A stretch of DNA of 47,307 nt from an uncultured bacterium (GTDB taxonomy: Bacteria; Bacteroidota; Bacteroidia; Chitinophagales; Chitinophagaceae). Made by a program: the position numbers and the translations under genes. This document shows positions 26,430 through 36,400 of the stretch, piece by piece. Positions within the stretch are counted from its first letter, which is position 1. The number at the start of each line of letters is the position of its first letter. The stretch is taken from positions 1 through 47,307 of the forward strand of contig CAILKQ010000097.1 of the NCBI GenBank assembly GCA_903834825.1, given 5' to 3'. The notes under the pieces are model-generated. The model ran no database searches, was not told the origin of the DNA, and saw only the letters and a program-made list of their open reading frames with translations.

Positions 26430-27290
26430 ATGAAGAAGATCCTCGTTACAGGAGCCAACGGTCAGCTTGGAAAGGAGTTGAGAGATCTGGCTTCAAGCTT
26501 TTTGCAGTATGAATTTTTGTTTCTTTCACGAGAAGATCTTCCCATTCACCAGTTTGAGTTTGTAAGGAATGTATTTGCATCATTCTTACCTGATTTTTGC
26601 ATCAACTGTGCCGCCTATACAGCTGTAGACAAAGCAGAACAAGAGGCTGAATTGGCGCAGCTTGTCAACGGTGAATCTGTTGGGATACTGGCCGCCGTTT
26701 CAGCCGCCCATGGTTGCCGCTTCATTCATGTGTCCACCGATTATGTCTATGGCGGAGATGCAAGCGAACCCTATGCTGAAGATTCCCCCACAGCACCCAG
26801 TTCTGTTTATGGGAAAACCAAACTGGCGGGAGAGGTAGAAGCGATTAAGAATGATTCGCTTTCCGTTATCATCCGGACCTCCTGGGTTTACTCTTATTAT
26901 GGCAATAATTTCGTCAAAACCATGATGCGTTTGATGAAGGATCGCAAAGAGATTTCAGTGGTCAACGACCAGAAGGGTAGCCCGACATTGGCAGCAGACC
27001 TGGCCACTTTTATTCTACATATTATCGGCCAATCACAATGGCATCCGGGAATCTACAATTATTCCAATGACGGAGAAATTACCTGGTATGATTTTGCCTT
27101 AGAAATCAAACGGCTCATTGCTGCAGATTGTTTTGTTCACCCGATTCCTTCCTCTGCATATCCAACTCCGGCAAAACGCCCAGCTTACAGCGTGTTGGAC
27201 AAGCAAAAAATCAAGCGTGTGTTCGGCGTTAATCCCGAAAGTTGGAAAGGGAGCCTTGAAAAATGCATCAGCCAATTGCTGAAGGATTAA
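26430..27290 (+). CDS. rfbD: dTDP-4-dehydrorhamnose reductase
   Basis: 286 residues, SDR fold. NAD(P) loop VTGANGQLGKELRDL; INCAAYTAVDKAEQEAELA; HVSTDYVYGGDASEPYAED; active-site Y-G-K-T-K in PSSVYGKTKLAGE; RTSWVYSYYGNNFVKTM. Last step to dTDP-L-rhamnose. Ends the six-gene sugar operon; a convergent small gene starts 13 bases further. Confidence 0.96.
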   Translation: MKKILVTGANGQLGKELRDLASSFLQYEFLFLSREDLPIHQFEFVRNVFASFLPDFCINCAAYTAVDKAEQEAELAQLVNGESVGILAAVSAAHGCRFIHVSTDYVYGGDASEPYAEDSPTAPSSVYGKTKLAGEVEAIKNDSLSVIIRTSWVYSYYGNNFVKTMMRLMKDRKEISVVNDQKGSPTLAADLATFILHIIGQSQWHPGIYNYSNDGEITWYDFALEIKRLIAADCFVHPIPSSAYPTPAKRPAYSVLDKQKIKRVFGVNPESWKGSLEKCISQLLKD

Positions 27291-27302
27291 GCTGGTTTCA
27301 AT

Positions 27303-27563
27303 TCAGCTATCCCTTTCCATTGTTGCAATCGCTTTTAGCAAGGAATGAAGTTGGGATTCAAGGAGGATGTTCTTGTTTTGCAGGCTTTCGGCTTGATTTT
27401 CCAAAGCCGTAAAATGATTCAGGGCTTTCATCAAAATTTCCTTCTCTTTTTTGAGCAAATCGATCTCGGCCTGGAGTTGAATCTTGTCCTCCTTCAATTG
27501 TCTCAAGCTGCCCTGAAGGCCTGCCAATTTTTCCTGAACCAAGAGGGCTGTTTCGCTGCTCAT
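27303..27563 (-). CDS. Small coiled-coil protein
   Basis: 86 residues from ATG 27563. The frame stays open to 27602, but a promoter box at 27569-27576 falls inside that extension, so the shorter start is preferred. Almost the whole protein is a coiled coil rich in Lys, Glu, Gln and Leu (QEKLAGLQGSLRQLKEDK and so on). It resembles the ZapB-like small proteins often found ahead of zapA in Bacteroidota, but no zapA is adjacent, so no function is assigned. Confidence 0.7.
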   Translation of the reverse strand: MSSETALLVQEKLAGLQGSLRQLKEDKIQLQAEIDLLKKEKEILMKALNHFTALENQAESLQNKNILLESQLHSLLKAIATMERDS

Positions 27564-27568
27564 ATTCC

Positions 27569-27598
27569 CAAATGTAGCGCAGTTGCCTCGAATACCAA
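27569..27598 (-). promoter_or_regulatory. Promoter giving a leaderless mRNA for the coiled-coil gene
   Basis: On the minus strand, TTG (27598-27596), 19 bases, then TACATTTG (27576-27569), a full match to the Bacteroidota consensus. Transcription would start about 6-7 bases on, at the ATG 27563 itself. Confidence 0.6.
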
Positions 27599-27637
27599 TC
27601 AAGTAGGGCTACCAAGCCGTTTTTGGGGCTGAAATCG

Positions 27638-27645
27638 TATATTTG
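27638..27645 (+). promoter_or_regulatory. -7 element for the osmC gene
   Basis: TATATTTG fits TAnnTTTG; the start codon is 17 bases on. TTTTG upstream is too close to be a standard -33 element. Confidence 0.45.
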
Positions 27646-27661
27646 CATTTAATTTATTCTT

Positions 27662-28102
27662 ATGGCATTGATCACGGCCCGCTTGGCTGAAAAGGAATAT
27701 GGATTAGATGTTACAGATGCTGATGGGCATACCATGCGCATCGACATCCCTGTATCACAAGGAGGAAACGGATCTGGTTTCAGGCCCATGCAAATGTTGC
27801 TTTCGGCACTTTGTGGTTGCAGTGCCGTTGATGTGATCAGTATCCTGAAAAAACAACGCCAGGTACTTGAAGACCTTACCATTGAGGTGGATGGTCAAAG
27901 AGAGGAAGGAAAAGAACCTTCACGCTGGAAAAACATCCAGTTGATTTTTACCATTACGGGAGAGGTTGATCCATCAAAAGCCTACAAGGCAGTAGACCTT
28001 TCCATGGAGAAATATTGTTCTGTGGCTGAAACCCTAAGGGCGGCAGGTGCTGCCATCAATTTCAGCGTTATTGTAAACGGTTCGGCAGTGTCCGGACAAT
28101 AA
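27662..28102 (+). CDS. OsmC family protein
   Basis: 146 residues of the OsmC/Ohr fold, thiol-dependent peroxidases acting on organic hydroperoxides. The first conserved Cys region is GFRPMQMLLSALCGCSAVDV and the second is KYCSVAETLRAAG, giving the redox pair. The sequence is of the OsmC rather than the Ohr subgroup, so the role in peroxide defence is inferred from the family. The metZ-type gene starts 10 bases after the stop. Confidence 0.88.
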   Translation: MALITARLAEKEYGLDVTDADGHTMRIDIPVSQGGNGSGFRPMQMLLSALCGCSAVDVISILKKQRQVLEDLTIEVDGQREEGKEPSRWKNIQLIFTITGEVDPSKAYKAVDLSMEKYCSVAETLRAAGAAINFSVIVNGSAVSGQ

Positions 28103-28112
28103 AATATTTTGA

Positions 28113-29276
28113 ATGCGCCCCGAAACATTAGCCATAAGGACCCAAACAGAAAGAACAGGAGAGAAGGAACACTCAACCCCATTGTTTCTCACCAGCAGTT
28201 TTGTCTATGATTCTGCCGAAGACATGGCCGCTGCTTTTTCTGATGAGAGCCTGGATGTAAACATCTATTCACGCTTTTCCAATCCTTCTGTTGATGAGTT
28301 CATCAAGAAGGTCTGTTTAATGGAAGGCGCCGAGGATGGTATTGCCACTGCATCAGGCATGGCTGCCGTCAATGCCTGCTTCATGACCTTCTTGTCTGCA
28401 GGAGATCATGTTATTTCTGCAGCTGCTGTGTTTGGATCCACCCATGCTATCTTGACAAAATACCTGCCCAAATGGGGTATTGAGTACAGCTATTTTGACA
28501 TGAACAAGCCCGAATCCATAGAGGCATTGGTCAAGTCCAATACAAAGCTGCTCTATGTAGAAACCCCGTCCAATCCTGGACTGGATATCATTGATATGGA
28601 AATGGTTGCAGCCATCTGCAAAAAACACAATATTATTTTTGTGGTGGACAATTGTTTTGCAACGCCCGCGGTGCAACAACCCATCCTGTTTGGAGCCGAC
28701 CTGGTCCTGCATTCAGCCACCAAGTTCATGGATGGCCAGGGAAGGGTATTGGGTGGCGTAGTTGTAGGAAAAAAAGAATTGGTCAGGGAAATGTATCTCT
28801 ATATCCGCAATACCGGACCATCACTAAGTGCCTTCAATGCTTGGATTTTGTCCAAAAGCCTTGAAACGCTTTATGTAAGGATGGACAAGCATGCACAAAA
28901 TGCCTTGCAGATTGCAAAGGCCCTGGAAAATCATCCTGCATTGAATTGGGTCAAGTATCCATTTTTGCCATCACATCCGCGGTATGCGATTGCCGTCAAA
29001 CAGATGTCCAATGGCGGAGGTATTTTGACGTTTGAACTCGAGGCAGGCCTCGAAGGAGGACGCAAGTTTCTCAATGGCCTGAAATGGTTGTCAATGACCA
29101 ACAACCTGGGAGACAGCCGTACCATTGCCTCCCATCCTGCAAGCACTACCCATTCCAAGCTCAGTGAAGCCGAAAGACAGGCCGTAGGCATCACCCCTGG
29201 ATTGATCAGGCTTTCCGTTGGCTTGGAGCATCCTGAGGACATCATAGAAGAAATCCTGCAGGCACTCAACCAATAA
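28113..29276 (+). CDS. metZ: O-succinylhomoserine sulfhydrylase-type transsulfuration enzyme
   Basis: 387 residues of the Cys/Met metabolism PLP family. The PLP lysine is K204 in LHSATKFMDGQGRVLGG; the cofactor-binding stretch is ATASGMAAVNACFM; SRFSNPSVDEF and YVETPSNPGLDI are family landmarks. The subtype is inferred: TQTERTGEKEHSTPLFLTSS at the start is typical of MetZ (sulfide addition to activated homoserine) rather than cystathionine lyases. The related methionine gamma-lyase cannot be fully excluded. Confidence 0.83.
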   Translation: MRPETLAIRTQTERTGEKEHSTPLFLTSSFVYDSAEDMAAAFSDESLDVNIYSRFSNPSVDEFIKKVCLMEGAEDGIATASGMAAVNACFMTFLSAGDHVISAAAVFGSTHAILTKYLPKWGIEYSYFDMNKPESIEALVKSNTKLLYVETPSNPGLDIIDMEMVAAICKKHNIIFVVDNCFATPAVQQPILFGADLVLHSATKFMDGQGRVLGGVVVGKKELVREMYLYIRNTGPSLSAFNAWILSKSLETLYVRMDKHAQNALQIAKALENHPALNWVKYPFLPSHPRYAIAVKQMSNGGGILTFELEAGLEGGRKFLNGLKWLSMTNNLGDSRTIASHPASTTHSKLSEAERQAVGITPGLIRLSVGLEHPEDIIEEILQALNQ

Positions 29277-29327
29277 ATAACTAAGATACTGGCAGAAAAT
29301 GTCGGTTCACCCCGTTAACAATACAAC

Positions 29328-30056
29328 ATGGACAAGATTTTTGACGAACCCATCAAGCAAGCCTCTGACTTTGCATTCAACAACAAAGTGGCTGGTGTAT
29401 TTGATGATATGGTTACTCGCTCTGTGCCTTATTACATTGAAATGCAAAGGATGATGTCTGAGCTGGTGGCAGACCAATGTGGAGAGAATGGCGTTATCTA
29501 CGATTTGGGTTGTTCCACCGGGGCCACCATGATCATGATGGACCAAACGGTTCCACAGCACATCAAATTTGTGGGCATTGATGATTCGGCCCCCATGCTG
29601 GAAAAATGCAAGACCAAACTCGAAGAAAGGGGAATGACAAGGCCTTATTCGCTTGAAGTGGCAGACCTGAACTCTGGTCATGTGGCAATGAAAGATGCCT
29701 CAGTGGTGATTCTCTGCCTGACCCTTCAGTTTGTTCGGCCCATTGCCCGTGAGAAATTGTTGAGGTCCATTCACGAGCAACTTCAGCCAGGTGGTGTATT
29801 GATTGTGATCGAGAAAATCCTCGCAGAGGAAACCGATTTCAACCGCGATTTTATCAAGTATTATTATGATTTCAAACGCAGGAATGATTACAGTGAAATG
29901 GAGATTTCACAGAAGCGTGAGGCCCTTGAAAACATCCTGATTCCCTATAAGTTGAGCGAGAACATCACCCTGTTGAAAGAGGTTGGTTTCAGGACAGTGG
30001 AAGTATTTTTCAAGTGGTATAATTTCTCAGGATTCATTGCAAAAAAACTATCATGA
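29328..30056 (+). CDS. cmoA: Carboxy-S-adenosyl-L-methionine synthase CmoA-like
   Basis: 242 residues, class I SAM methyltransferase fold. The N-terminal VAGVFDDMVTRSVPYYIEMQ has the R-S-V-P-x-Y typical of CmoA, which makes carboxy-SAM from SAM and prephenate. The SAM loop is YDLGCSTGATMI. Carboxy-SAM is normally used by CmoB to modify wobble uridine (cmo5U). No cmoB lies in the window. Its stop overlaps the next start (ATGA), so the two are translationally coupled. Confidence 0.85.
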   Translation: MDKIFDEPIKQASDFAFNNKVAGVFDDMVTRSVPYYIEMQRMMSELVADQCGENGVIYDLGCSTGATMIMMDQTVPQHIKFVGIDDSAPMLEKCKTKLEERGMTRPYSLEVADLNSGHVAMKDASVVILCLTLQFVRPIAREKLLRSIHEQLQPGGVLIVIEKILAEETDFNRDFIKYYYDFKRRNDYSEMEISQKREALENILIPYKLSENITLLKEVGFRTVEVFFKWYNFSGFIAKKLS

Positions 30057-30757
30057 TCCAAATCGGTAATTTCTTTTTCAAGTACAGAAACCTGCTTTTC
30101 ATACTGCTCTACGGATTGTTGTTTTTACCCTCTCCGGAGTTGTTTACAGAAGATATTTTCCAAGTCGATTATAAAACATTGCCTTTGATAATAGGGTTGT
30201 TTGTGACAGTTTTAGGACAGGCCATCAGGGGCGCTACCATTGGGTTGGCCTATATCGTGCGAGGAGGGAAAGACAAGAAGGTATATGCTGAGCACCTGGT
30301 TTCTACAGGGATTTTTTCTCATTGCAGAAACCCGCTTTATGTTGGTAATATCCTGATGCTATTGGGCGTGGGCATTTTGGCCAACTCATTGATTTATGTG
30401 GCCATCATCATGCCATTGTTTTTCTTCATCTACCAGGCGATTGTTCTTGCCGAAGAAAATTTTTTAAGAGGAAAATTTGGTGCTGATTTTGATGGCTATT
30501 GCTCGAAAGTCAACCGCTGGATTCCTTCCCTGAAGGGGATAAGTGCAACATTCTCATCGATGGAGTTCAATTGGAAAAGATGGGTGCTCAAAGAATATAC
30601 CACCCAATTCATTTGGCTGGCGGGTATCGCTTTATTGATTATTCGCCTGTATCAAATTGAAGATGTAGTGACCAATGGCATTTATGCCGTAATTGTATTG
30701 GCAATTGGTTATGGGATTGTACGATACCTCAAGAAATCTGGCAAGATGACCGAATAA
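30053..30757 (+). CDS. Integral-membrane methyltransferase of the ICMT/PEMT family
   Basis: 234 residues with about five to six membrane helices. The C-terminal family signature is seen: GIFSHCRNPLYVGNILMLLG, then AEENFLRGKFGADFDGYCSKVNRWIP, which matches the E-E-x-x-L-x-x-x-F-G-x-x-x-x-x-Y-x-x-x-V-x-R-W-I-P end of isoprenylcysteine and phospholipid methyltransferases. Bacterial members methylate lipids or unknown small substrates, and the substrate here is unknown. Coupled to cmoA by a 4-base overlap and followed by a terminator. Confidence 0.82.
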   Translation: MIQIGNFFFKYRNLLFILLYGLLFLPSPELFTEDIFQVDYKTLPLIIGLFVTVLGQAIRGATIGLAYIVRGGKDKKVYAEHLVSTGIFSHCRNPLYVGNILMLLGVGILANSLIYVAIIMPLFFFIYQAIVLAEENFLRGKFGADFDGYCSKVNRWIPSLKGISATFSSMEFNWKRWVLKEYTTQFIWLAGIALLIIRLYQIEDVVTNGIYAVIVLAIGYGIVRYLKKSGKMTE

Positions 30758-30788
30758 AAAAAGATCCGCAAAATGCGGATCTTTTTTT
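30756..30788. terminator. Bidirectional terminator
   Basis: A 14-bp A/T-flanked stem, AAAAAAAGATCCGC / GCGGATCTTTTTTT (30756-30769 and 30775-30788), five-base loop. It can end the methyltransferase transcript from the left and the tRNA transcript from the right. Confidence 0.92.
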
Positions 30789-30790
30789 TG

Positions 30791-30861
30791 TTGCCCGACC
30801 TGGATTCGAACCAAGACAAACAGAACCAAAATCTGTCGTACTACCATTATACTATCGGGCA
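30791..30861 (-). tRNA. tRNA-Gln (anticodon UUG)
   Basis: Minus strand. Acceptor stem TGCCCGA / TCGGGCA pairs over 7 bp, with discriminator A. The D arm is TAGTATAATGGTAGTAC, and the anticodon stem ACAGA / TCTGT holds loop TTTTGGT with anticodon TTG. The T arm contains GGTTCGAATCC. CCA is not encoded. Followed by the bidirectional terminator. Confidence 0.95.
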
Positions 30862-30878
30862 TCCTCCCTAACGGGACG

Positions 30879-30910
30879 CAAAAGTAAGATATTTACCTTT
30901 TTGCGCCAAA
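30879..30910 (-). promoter_or_regulatory. Promoter of the tRNA-Gln gene
   Basis: Minus strand: TTTG (30910-30907), 20 bases, then TACTTTTG (30886-30879), a full consensus match. About 10 bases lie between the likely start and the mature tRNA 5' end. Confidence 0.75.
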
Positions 30911-30941
30911 ATTTTCAGCATCAATCATGGATGAATTTTAT

Positions 30942-32225
30942 TCAATCCATCTTCACGAGGTAATGGTTCTTCTTTCCTTTCTGAACAGCAATGTATTTTT
31001 CCGCCAATAAACTTGATACATTGATTAGAAATGCCTGGTCTGCGATTTTTTCTCTGTTGATGCTGATGCCGCCTCCCTGAACCATTTTACGGGCTTCACC
31101 TTTGCTCGGGAAAATGCCCGTGTCGAACAGGAAAGATACAATATCAATCCCTGCCTGTATCGATGTGCTGGCAACGGTATGTACCGGTACTCCCTCCATG
31201 GCATTGAGCAATTCATCTTCACTCAATTCATGAAGGTTGATTTCCTCTTTTTTGCCAAACAGTTGCTCTGTGGTCTGTTGTGCAGTAGAACATTCCTCCG
31301 CTCCATGGACAAATGCGGTAATGGATTCCGCCAGTTTTTTTTGCAGGGTCCTGGCACCAGGTTCAACCGCATGTTCTGCCAGCAGAGATTCAATCTCTGC
31401 CTTGGGAAGCAGGGTGAAGATTTTAATCCATTTTTCAGCATCCGTATCGGCTGCGTTCAGCCAGAATTGGTAAAACTGGAAAGGTGTTGTTTTTCCCGGA
31501 TCCAGCCATACATTTCCCTTTTCGGTTTTTCCGAATTTTCCCCCATCGGCCTTGGTGATCAAGGGGCAGGTGAAGGCAAATCCTTCGCCCCCTGCTTTGC
31601 GCCTGATCAGTTCTGTGCCAGTGGTGATATTGCCCCACTGATCGCTTCCTCCCATCTGGAGTTTGCAGTTTTTGTGGGTATAGAGCCAATAGAAATCATA
31701 TCCCTGCATCAGCTGATAGGCAAATTCAGTATAGCTGATGCCCGTTTCACCCTCAATTCTTTTTTTGACACTGTCCTTGGACATCATGTAGTTCACGGTG
31801 ATGTGTTTACCCACATCCCGCAGAAAATCAATGAATCCCAGCCCCTTGAACCAATCATAATTGTTGACAATTTCGGCTGCATTCTCTCTTGCAGGATTGA
31901 AATCCAGGTATTTTTCGAGCTGGCTTCTGACGCCAGCAATGTTTTTCTGAAGGGTTTCTTCATTCAAAAGGTTTCTTTCTTCGCTTTTTCCGCTGGGATC
32001 GCCCACCATACCGGTGGCACCCCCCACCAGGGCTATGGGCTTGTGTCCCGCTTGTTGAAGGTGATACAGGAGTAAAATAGGAACCAAACTCCCTATGTGC
32101 AGGCTCTCTGCAGTGGGGTCAAAGCCAATATAGGCCGTGGTTGCTTCCTTTTTCAGCTGCTCTTCTGTGCCCGGCATGATGTTCTGGAGCATTCCCCGCC
32201 ATTTGAGTTCTTCTATGAGGCTCAT
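30942..32225 (-). CDS. tyrS: Tyrosyl-tRNA synthetase
   Basis: 427 residues, class I aminoacyl-tRNA synthetase. The HIGH motif is [15 protein letters not shown]; the tyrosine pocket includes [24 protein letters not shown]; the KMSKS equivalent is [17 protein letters not shown]-terminal S4-like RNA-binding domain follows ([21 protein letters not shown]). Length is standard. No T-box leader is present; the leader predicted from the promoter is only about 9 bases. Confidence 0.97.
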   Translation of the reverse strand: MSLIEELKWRGMLQNIMPGTEEQLKKEATTAYIGFDPTAESLHIGSLVPILLLYHLQQAGHKPIALVGGATGMVGDPSGKSEERNLLNEETLQKNIAGVRSQLEKYLDFNPARENAAEIVNNYDWFKGLGFIDFLRDVGKHITVNYMMSKDSVKKRIEGETGISYTEFAYQLMQGYDFYWLYTHKNCKLQMGGSDQWGNITTGTELIRRKAGGEGFAFTCPLITKADGGKFGKTEKGNVWLDPGKTTPFQFYQFWLNAADTDAEKWIKIFTLLPKAEIESLLAEHAVEPGARTLQKKLAESITAFVHGAEECSTAQQTTEQLFGKKEEINLHELSEDELLNAMEGVPVHTVASTSIQAGIDIVSFLFDTGIFPSKGEARKMVQGGGISINREKIADQAFLINVSSLLAEKYIAVQKGKKNHYLVKMD

Positions 32226-32240
32226 TTAAAGTTGTTTGCG

Positions 32241-32272
32241 CAAATGTAGGAAGGATTGTTCTCCCACACAAA
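32241..32272 (-). promoter_or_regulatory. Promoter of tyrS
   Basis: Minus strand: TTTG (32272-32269), 20 bases, then TACATTTG (32248-32241), a complete match to the Bacteroidota consensus. Confidence 0.75.
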
Positions 32273-32352
32273 ATGGGCAATATATGGTGGGGTAAAACGT
32301 TAAAAATACCTGTGCGCATTGACTTTTAGGCTGATTTATCATAACCCTGGTT

Positions 32353-32360
32353 TACCTTTG
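32353..32360 (+). promoter_or_regulatory. -7 element for the porV-like gene
   Basis: TACCTTTG directly abuts ATG 32361. If used, transcription begins near 32367, which leaves the in-frame ATG at 32370 as the natural first codon. A matching -33 TTTG is not evident. Confidence 0.4.
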
Positions 32361-33488
32361 ATGTCAAATATGTCATATTTCCGAATTTGTCTCCTTGCTG
32401 TTGTTTGCCTATGGGTGAGTAATGCTTCTGCACAATTCAGGAAGTACTCCAACGAGTTCCTGAACATCGGTGCAGGTGCAAGGGGCTTGGGAATGGGTGG
32501 TGCACAGGTAGCCAGTGTGGCAGATGCCACTGCAGGGTATTGGAATCCGGCCGGCCTCACAGAAATAAAAGAACATCCAGTGGCTTCGCTCATGCATGCT
32601 GAATATTTTGCGGGGATTGGTAAATACGATTATGCTTCCATTGCGATGCCCATTGGTGATCCAACCGTTGTAACGAAGAGCCTGGGGTTTTCACTGATTC
32701 GCTTTGCTGTTGATGATATACCCAATACCCTGTTTTTGGTGGATCCTGATGGATCTGTGAATTACAACAACATCAGGTCCTTTTCCTCTGCTGATTACGC
32801 CTTGCTGGTTTCCTATGGTCAGGTGATATTCAGTGATGAGTTTCGTACTTTTTCATTTGGGGCCAATGCCAAGGTGGTGCACAGGAGCGTGGGCAGTTTT
32901 GCAAAGGCCTGGGGCCTTGGTATCGATGCAGGTTTGCAGTATAGAGCCAGGCGTTTCAATGTTGGCCTGATGGCAAAAGATGTTACCACCACCTTCAATG
33001 CGTGGAATTTCAGTTTTACAGACAAGGAGAAAGAAGTATTGTATCTCACCAACAACGATATCCCTGTCAAATCAACTGAACTAACTGCTCCCAGATTGGT
33101 CTTGGGGGCATCTTATTTTGCGGAACTTTCTGAAAACCTTGGGTTGAATGCAGAATTGAACATGGACCTGAGTTTTGATGGAAAGAGAAATGTTTTGTTC
33201 AGTTCATCAACAGTGAACATGGACCCACGGGCTGGTGTTGAGCTGGAATACAAGAAACAGCTGTTCGGCAGGCTGGGCTTGTATAATTTTCAGCAGGGCA
33301 TGAAGGATGGTGATTCAACCAACCTGAAAAAGGTCTGGATTTACCAGCCAGGATTGGGTGTTGGATTCAAGTTGAAGAACGTGGAGATTGATTACGCCTT
33401 CACCAACCTGGCCAATCAATCGAATCCCTTGTACACCCATATATTTTCATTGAAGTTCAACCTTGTCAAAAAAGAAAATTCTTATTGA
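32361..33488 (+). CDS. PorV/PorQ-family outer-membrane protein, PorV2-like
   Basis: About 375 residues (ATG 32361, or 372 from 32370). A signal peptide (MSYFRICLLAVVCLWVSNASAQ) is followed by the family opening FLNIGAGARGLGMGGAQVAS and DATAGYWNPAGL, shared by PorV and by FadL-like barrels. PorV shuttles T9SS cargo to the PorU sortase in the outer membrane. Immediately downstream, overlapping by one base (TGATG), is a PorU-like peptidase. This pair matches the layout annotated in relatives as PorV2/PorU2, a paralogous set of unproven role. Confidence 0.82.
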   Translation: MSNMSYFRICLLAVVCLWVSNASAQFRKYSNEFLNIGAGARGLGMGGAQVASVADATAGYWNPAGLTEIKEHPVASLMHAEYFAGIGKYDYASIAMPIGDPTVVTKSLGFSLIRFAVDDIPNTLFLVDPDGSVNYNNIRSFSSADYALLVSYGQVIFSDEFRTFSFGANAKVVHRSVGSFAKAWGLGIDAGLQYRARRFNVGLMAKDVTTTFNAWNFSFTDKEKEVLYLTNNDIPVKSTELTAPRLVLGASYFAELSENLGLNAELNMDLSFDGKRNVLFSSSTVNMDPRAGVELEYKKQLFGRLGLYNFQQGMKDGDSTNLKKVWIYQPGLGVGFKLKNVEIDYAFTNLANQSNPLYTHIFSLKFNLVKKENSY

Positions 33489-36400
33489 TGAAAAAAGGAT
33501 TGTTGTATAGAAGGCTTTGTTTGTTCATGATGATGTTGTTGTTTTCAGCATCATTGTTGGCGCAGTACAACAATGAATGGATAGACTACAGCAAAAGTTA
33601 TTATAAATTCAAGGTTGGAGAAACGGGGCTTTACAGGATTCCTTTTACAATCCTTCAAACCAATGGCTTGTCCAATACACCGGCAGAACATTTTCAATTG
33701 TGGCGCAATGGAAAAGAGGTAGCGGTTTTCACCAGCAAAGGTTCCGGCATCTTGGGCAGTACAGATTTTATTGAATTTTTTGGGCAGATGAATGATGGAA
33801 AAGCAGATGCCATCATGTACAAGAAACCCGAATTCCAATTGTCTGACAAATGGAGCCTCCAAACAGATACTGCTGCTTATTTTCTAACGGTCAATGCATC
33901 AACTGCCAATGCACGGGTGCTCAATGCGCAGAACAATACGGCTTCCAATTCCTTGGCGGTTGAACCTTACTTTATGCACAGGCTTGAACGCCATTTCAAG
34001 GACCAGATCAATCCCGGGTATGCATCTATTGTTGGCATCTATGTTTATTCATCTTCTTATGACAATGGTGAAGGATGGAGCAGCCGAAACGTTCAGCCTG
34101 GATCACCTTTGGTAGAACAGTATAACAATCTTGCGTTTGCTCCAGAAGGCCCAGATGCCAGCCTAACCATTGCTGCATTTGGCAATGCATTGAACACAAG
34201 AAAACTGCAGGTTTCGGTCAATGGGACCAAAATCGTTGATCAGCCCATGGATTATTTTAGTGCAGCGATACAAACGGCAACCGTTCAGAAATCATTATTG
34301 GGTCGTGCGGTAGATACCATCCGGATTCACAATGACAGCCCTGTTGGGTCTGACAGGATTACATTGGGCAAGTATACGCTTGTCTATCCCCGGAAATTTG
34401 ATTTCGGGGGAAATGGATTGTTTGAATTCACGCTTCCAGGAACTTCCGTTGGGAATTATCTGGAAATCACCAATTTCCGGAACAATGCGGTAGCCCCTGT
34501 TTTGTATGAACTAACTGAGGGGAGAAGGTATGTTGCAGACATGACTGTTCCCGGAAAGTTCAGGTTTGCCTTGCCCGCAGGAGGTGCCAGAAATTTTGTG
34601 ATGATGGATGCATCCACCTCGGCCATCAAATTGGTGGGGGAGATGACAAAGCGGAATTTTATTGATTATGCAGCCTCATCCCGCCAGGGGAATTATTTGA
34701 TGATTGCCCATTCCAGTTTGTCTGCCAGCAGCAATGGCGATGCCATCCAAAACTATAAAAATTACAGGGCAAGCAATGAGGGTGGAAAATACCAGGTCGG
34801 TATATACAATATTGATGAACTGGTGGATCAGTTCGCTTTTGGCATCAAGAAACACCCATTGTCAGTCAAGAATTTCATCGCCTTTGCAAAGGCATATTTT
34901 GCGGTGGCGCCTCAATATGTTTTGCTATTGGGGAAGGGCATTACCTACGATCAATACCGCTACAATGAATCCAGGCCCATCACTGAAAGGATGAACATCT
35001 TACCGACTTTTGGCAATCCTGGATCAGATAATATTCTCGCCTCTTCAGACAATGATGCAACCCCAGAGATTCCCATCGGAAGATTGTCTGTGACTACCGG
35101 TGATGAGATCAATGCCTATCTGGAAAAAGTTAAGCAACACGATAAATCCTTGCTTCCCATCAACCAAACGGTGAAGGACAAGGCTTGGATGAAGAATTTT
35201 GCGCACATCATTGGCGGTGGGGATCCTTATCTCCAGAACGTCATCAACGGTTACATGAAATCTGCCAGCAGGTTTGTTGAAGATACCTCTATTGGGGCCA
35301 AGGTCTATACTTTTGAGAAGATTACCTCGGCAGGCGTGGACCTGGTGAACTCTGGATTGTTGGGCAATCTGTTTACCGAAGGCTTGGGTGTATTGACTTA
35401 TTTTGGACACTCCTCTGCCAACTCGATGGAGTTTAACCTTGATGATCCTTCCATCTTTGACAATGCAGGAAAATATCCATTGTTCATGGCCAATGGTTGC
35501 AACGCAGGAAATTTCTTTATTTATGATACCCTAAGGGTGACTGCAAGTAAAAAAACCATTACCGAAAATTATGTATTGGTGCCGGGAAAAGGCAGCATCG
35601 GATTCATTGCCAGCACCCATTATGGGATTGTGAATTATCTGAATTTGTATACCAGCATTCTTTACAGGCGAATGGCACAGGTTGATTATGCTTCATCCAT
35701 TGGTCAGCTCCTGGCCAATGTGTTGAAGGAAGTGATTGAACAGGGCGGGAATGATGATTATTACAATGTGTTGACGGTGGAGCAGATGTTGTTGGGTGGT
35801 GATCCTGCTGTTTCACTTTACCCGCATGCACTTCCTGATTATGTGGTGGAGGATCCTTTGATTAAAATTTCGCCTACACCATTGTCAGTTTCCAACGCCA
35901 ATTTTGACCTCAAGGTCAAGTTTCAAAACATTGGCAGGGCTACCCAAGATTCAGTATTGGTGCATGTTAAACGGGAGTTGCCAGACGGCATCATGGTTGA
36001 CCTTTACAAGCAAAAAAGGACTGCGGTGTATTTTGCAGATTCCCTTTCCATATCAGTGCCCATCAATCCCTATACAGACAAGGGCCAGAACAAGATTCAT
36101 GTGGCACTTGATCCGGATGATAAGATCATTGAGATTACCAATACCAATAACAGTATTTCCAAGATCTTTACCATTGCTGATGAAGAGGTTAGGCCTGTAT
36201 ATCCCATTCAATTTGCGATTGTCAACACACCATCCATCAAACTGATCGCCACCACCAATCAATTCCTTTCTGTTCCTGCCCAATTCATGTTAGAGGTGGA
36301 TACCACAGAGTTTTTCAACTCGCCCATGAAGGTTGCACAAACCCAAACTTCACTCGGTGGAATCATAGAGTTTACCCCCACCTTGCAACTCCGCGACAGC

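Noticed and set aside
31179-32075. 298-codon open frame on the plus strand across tyrS
   Set aside because: Wholly antisense to a clear TyrRS; its product is not protein-like (Cys/Phe/Ile rich) and has no start signals.
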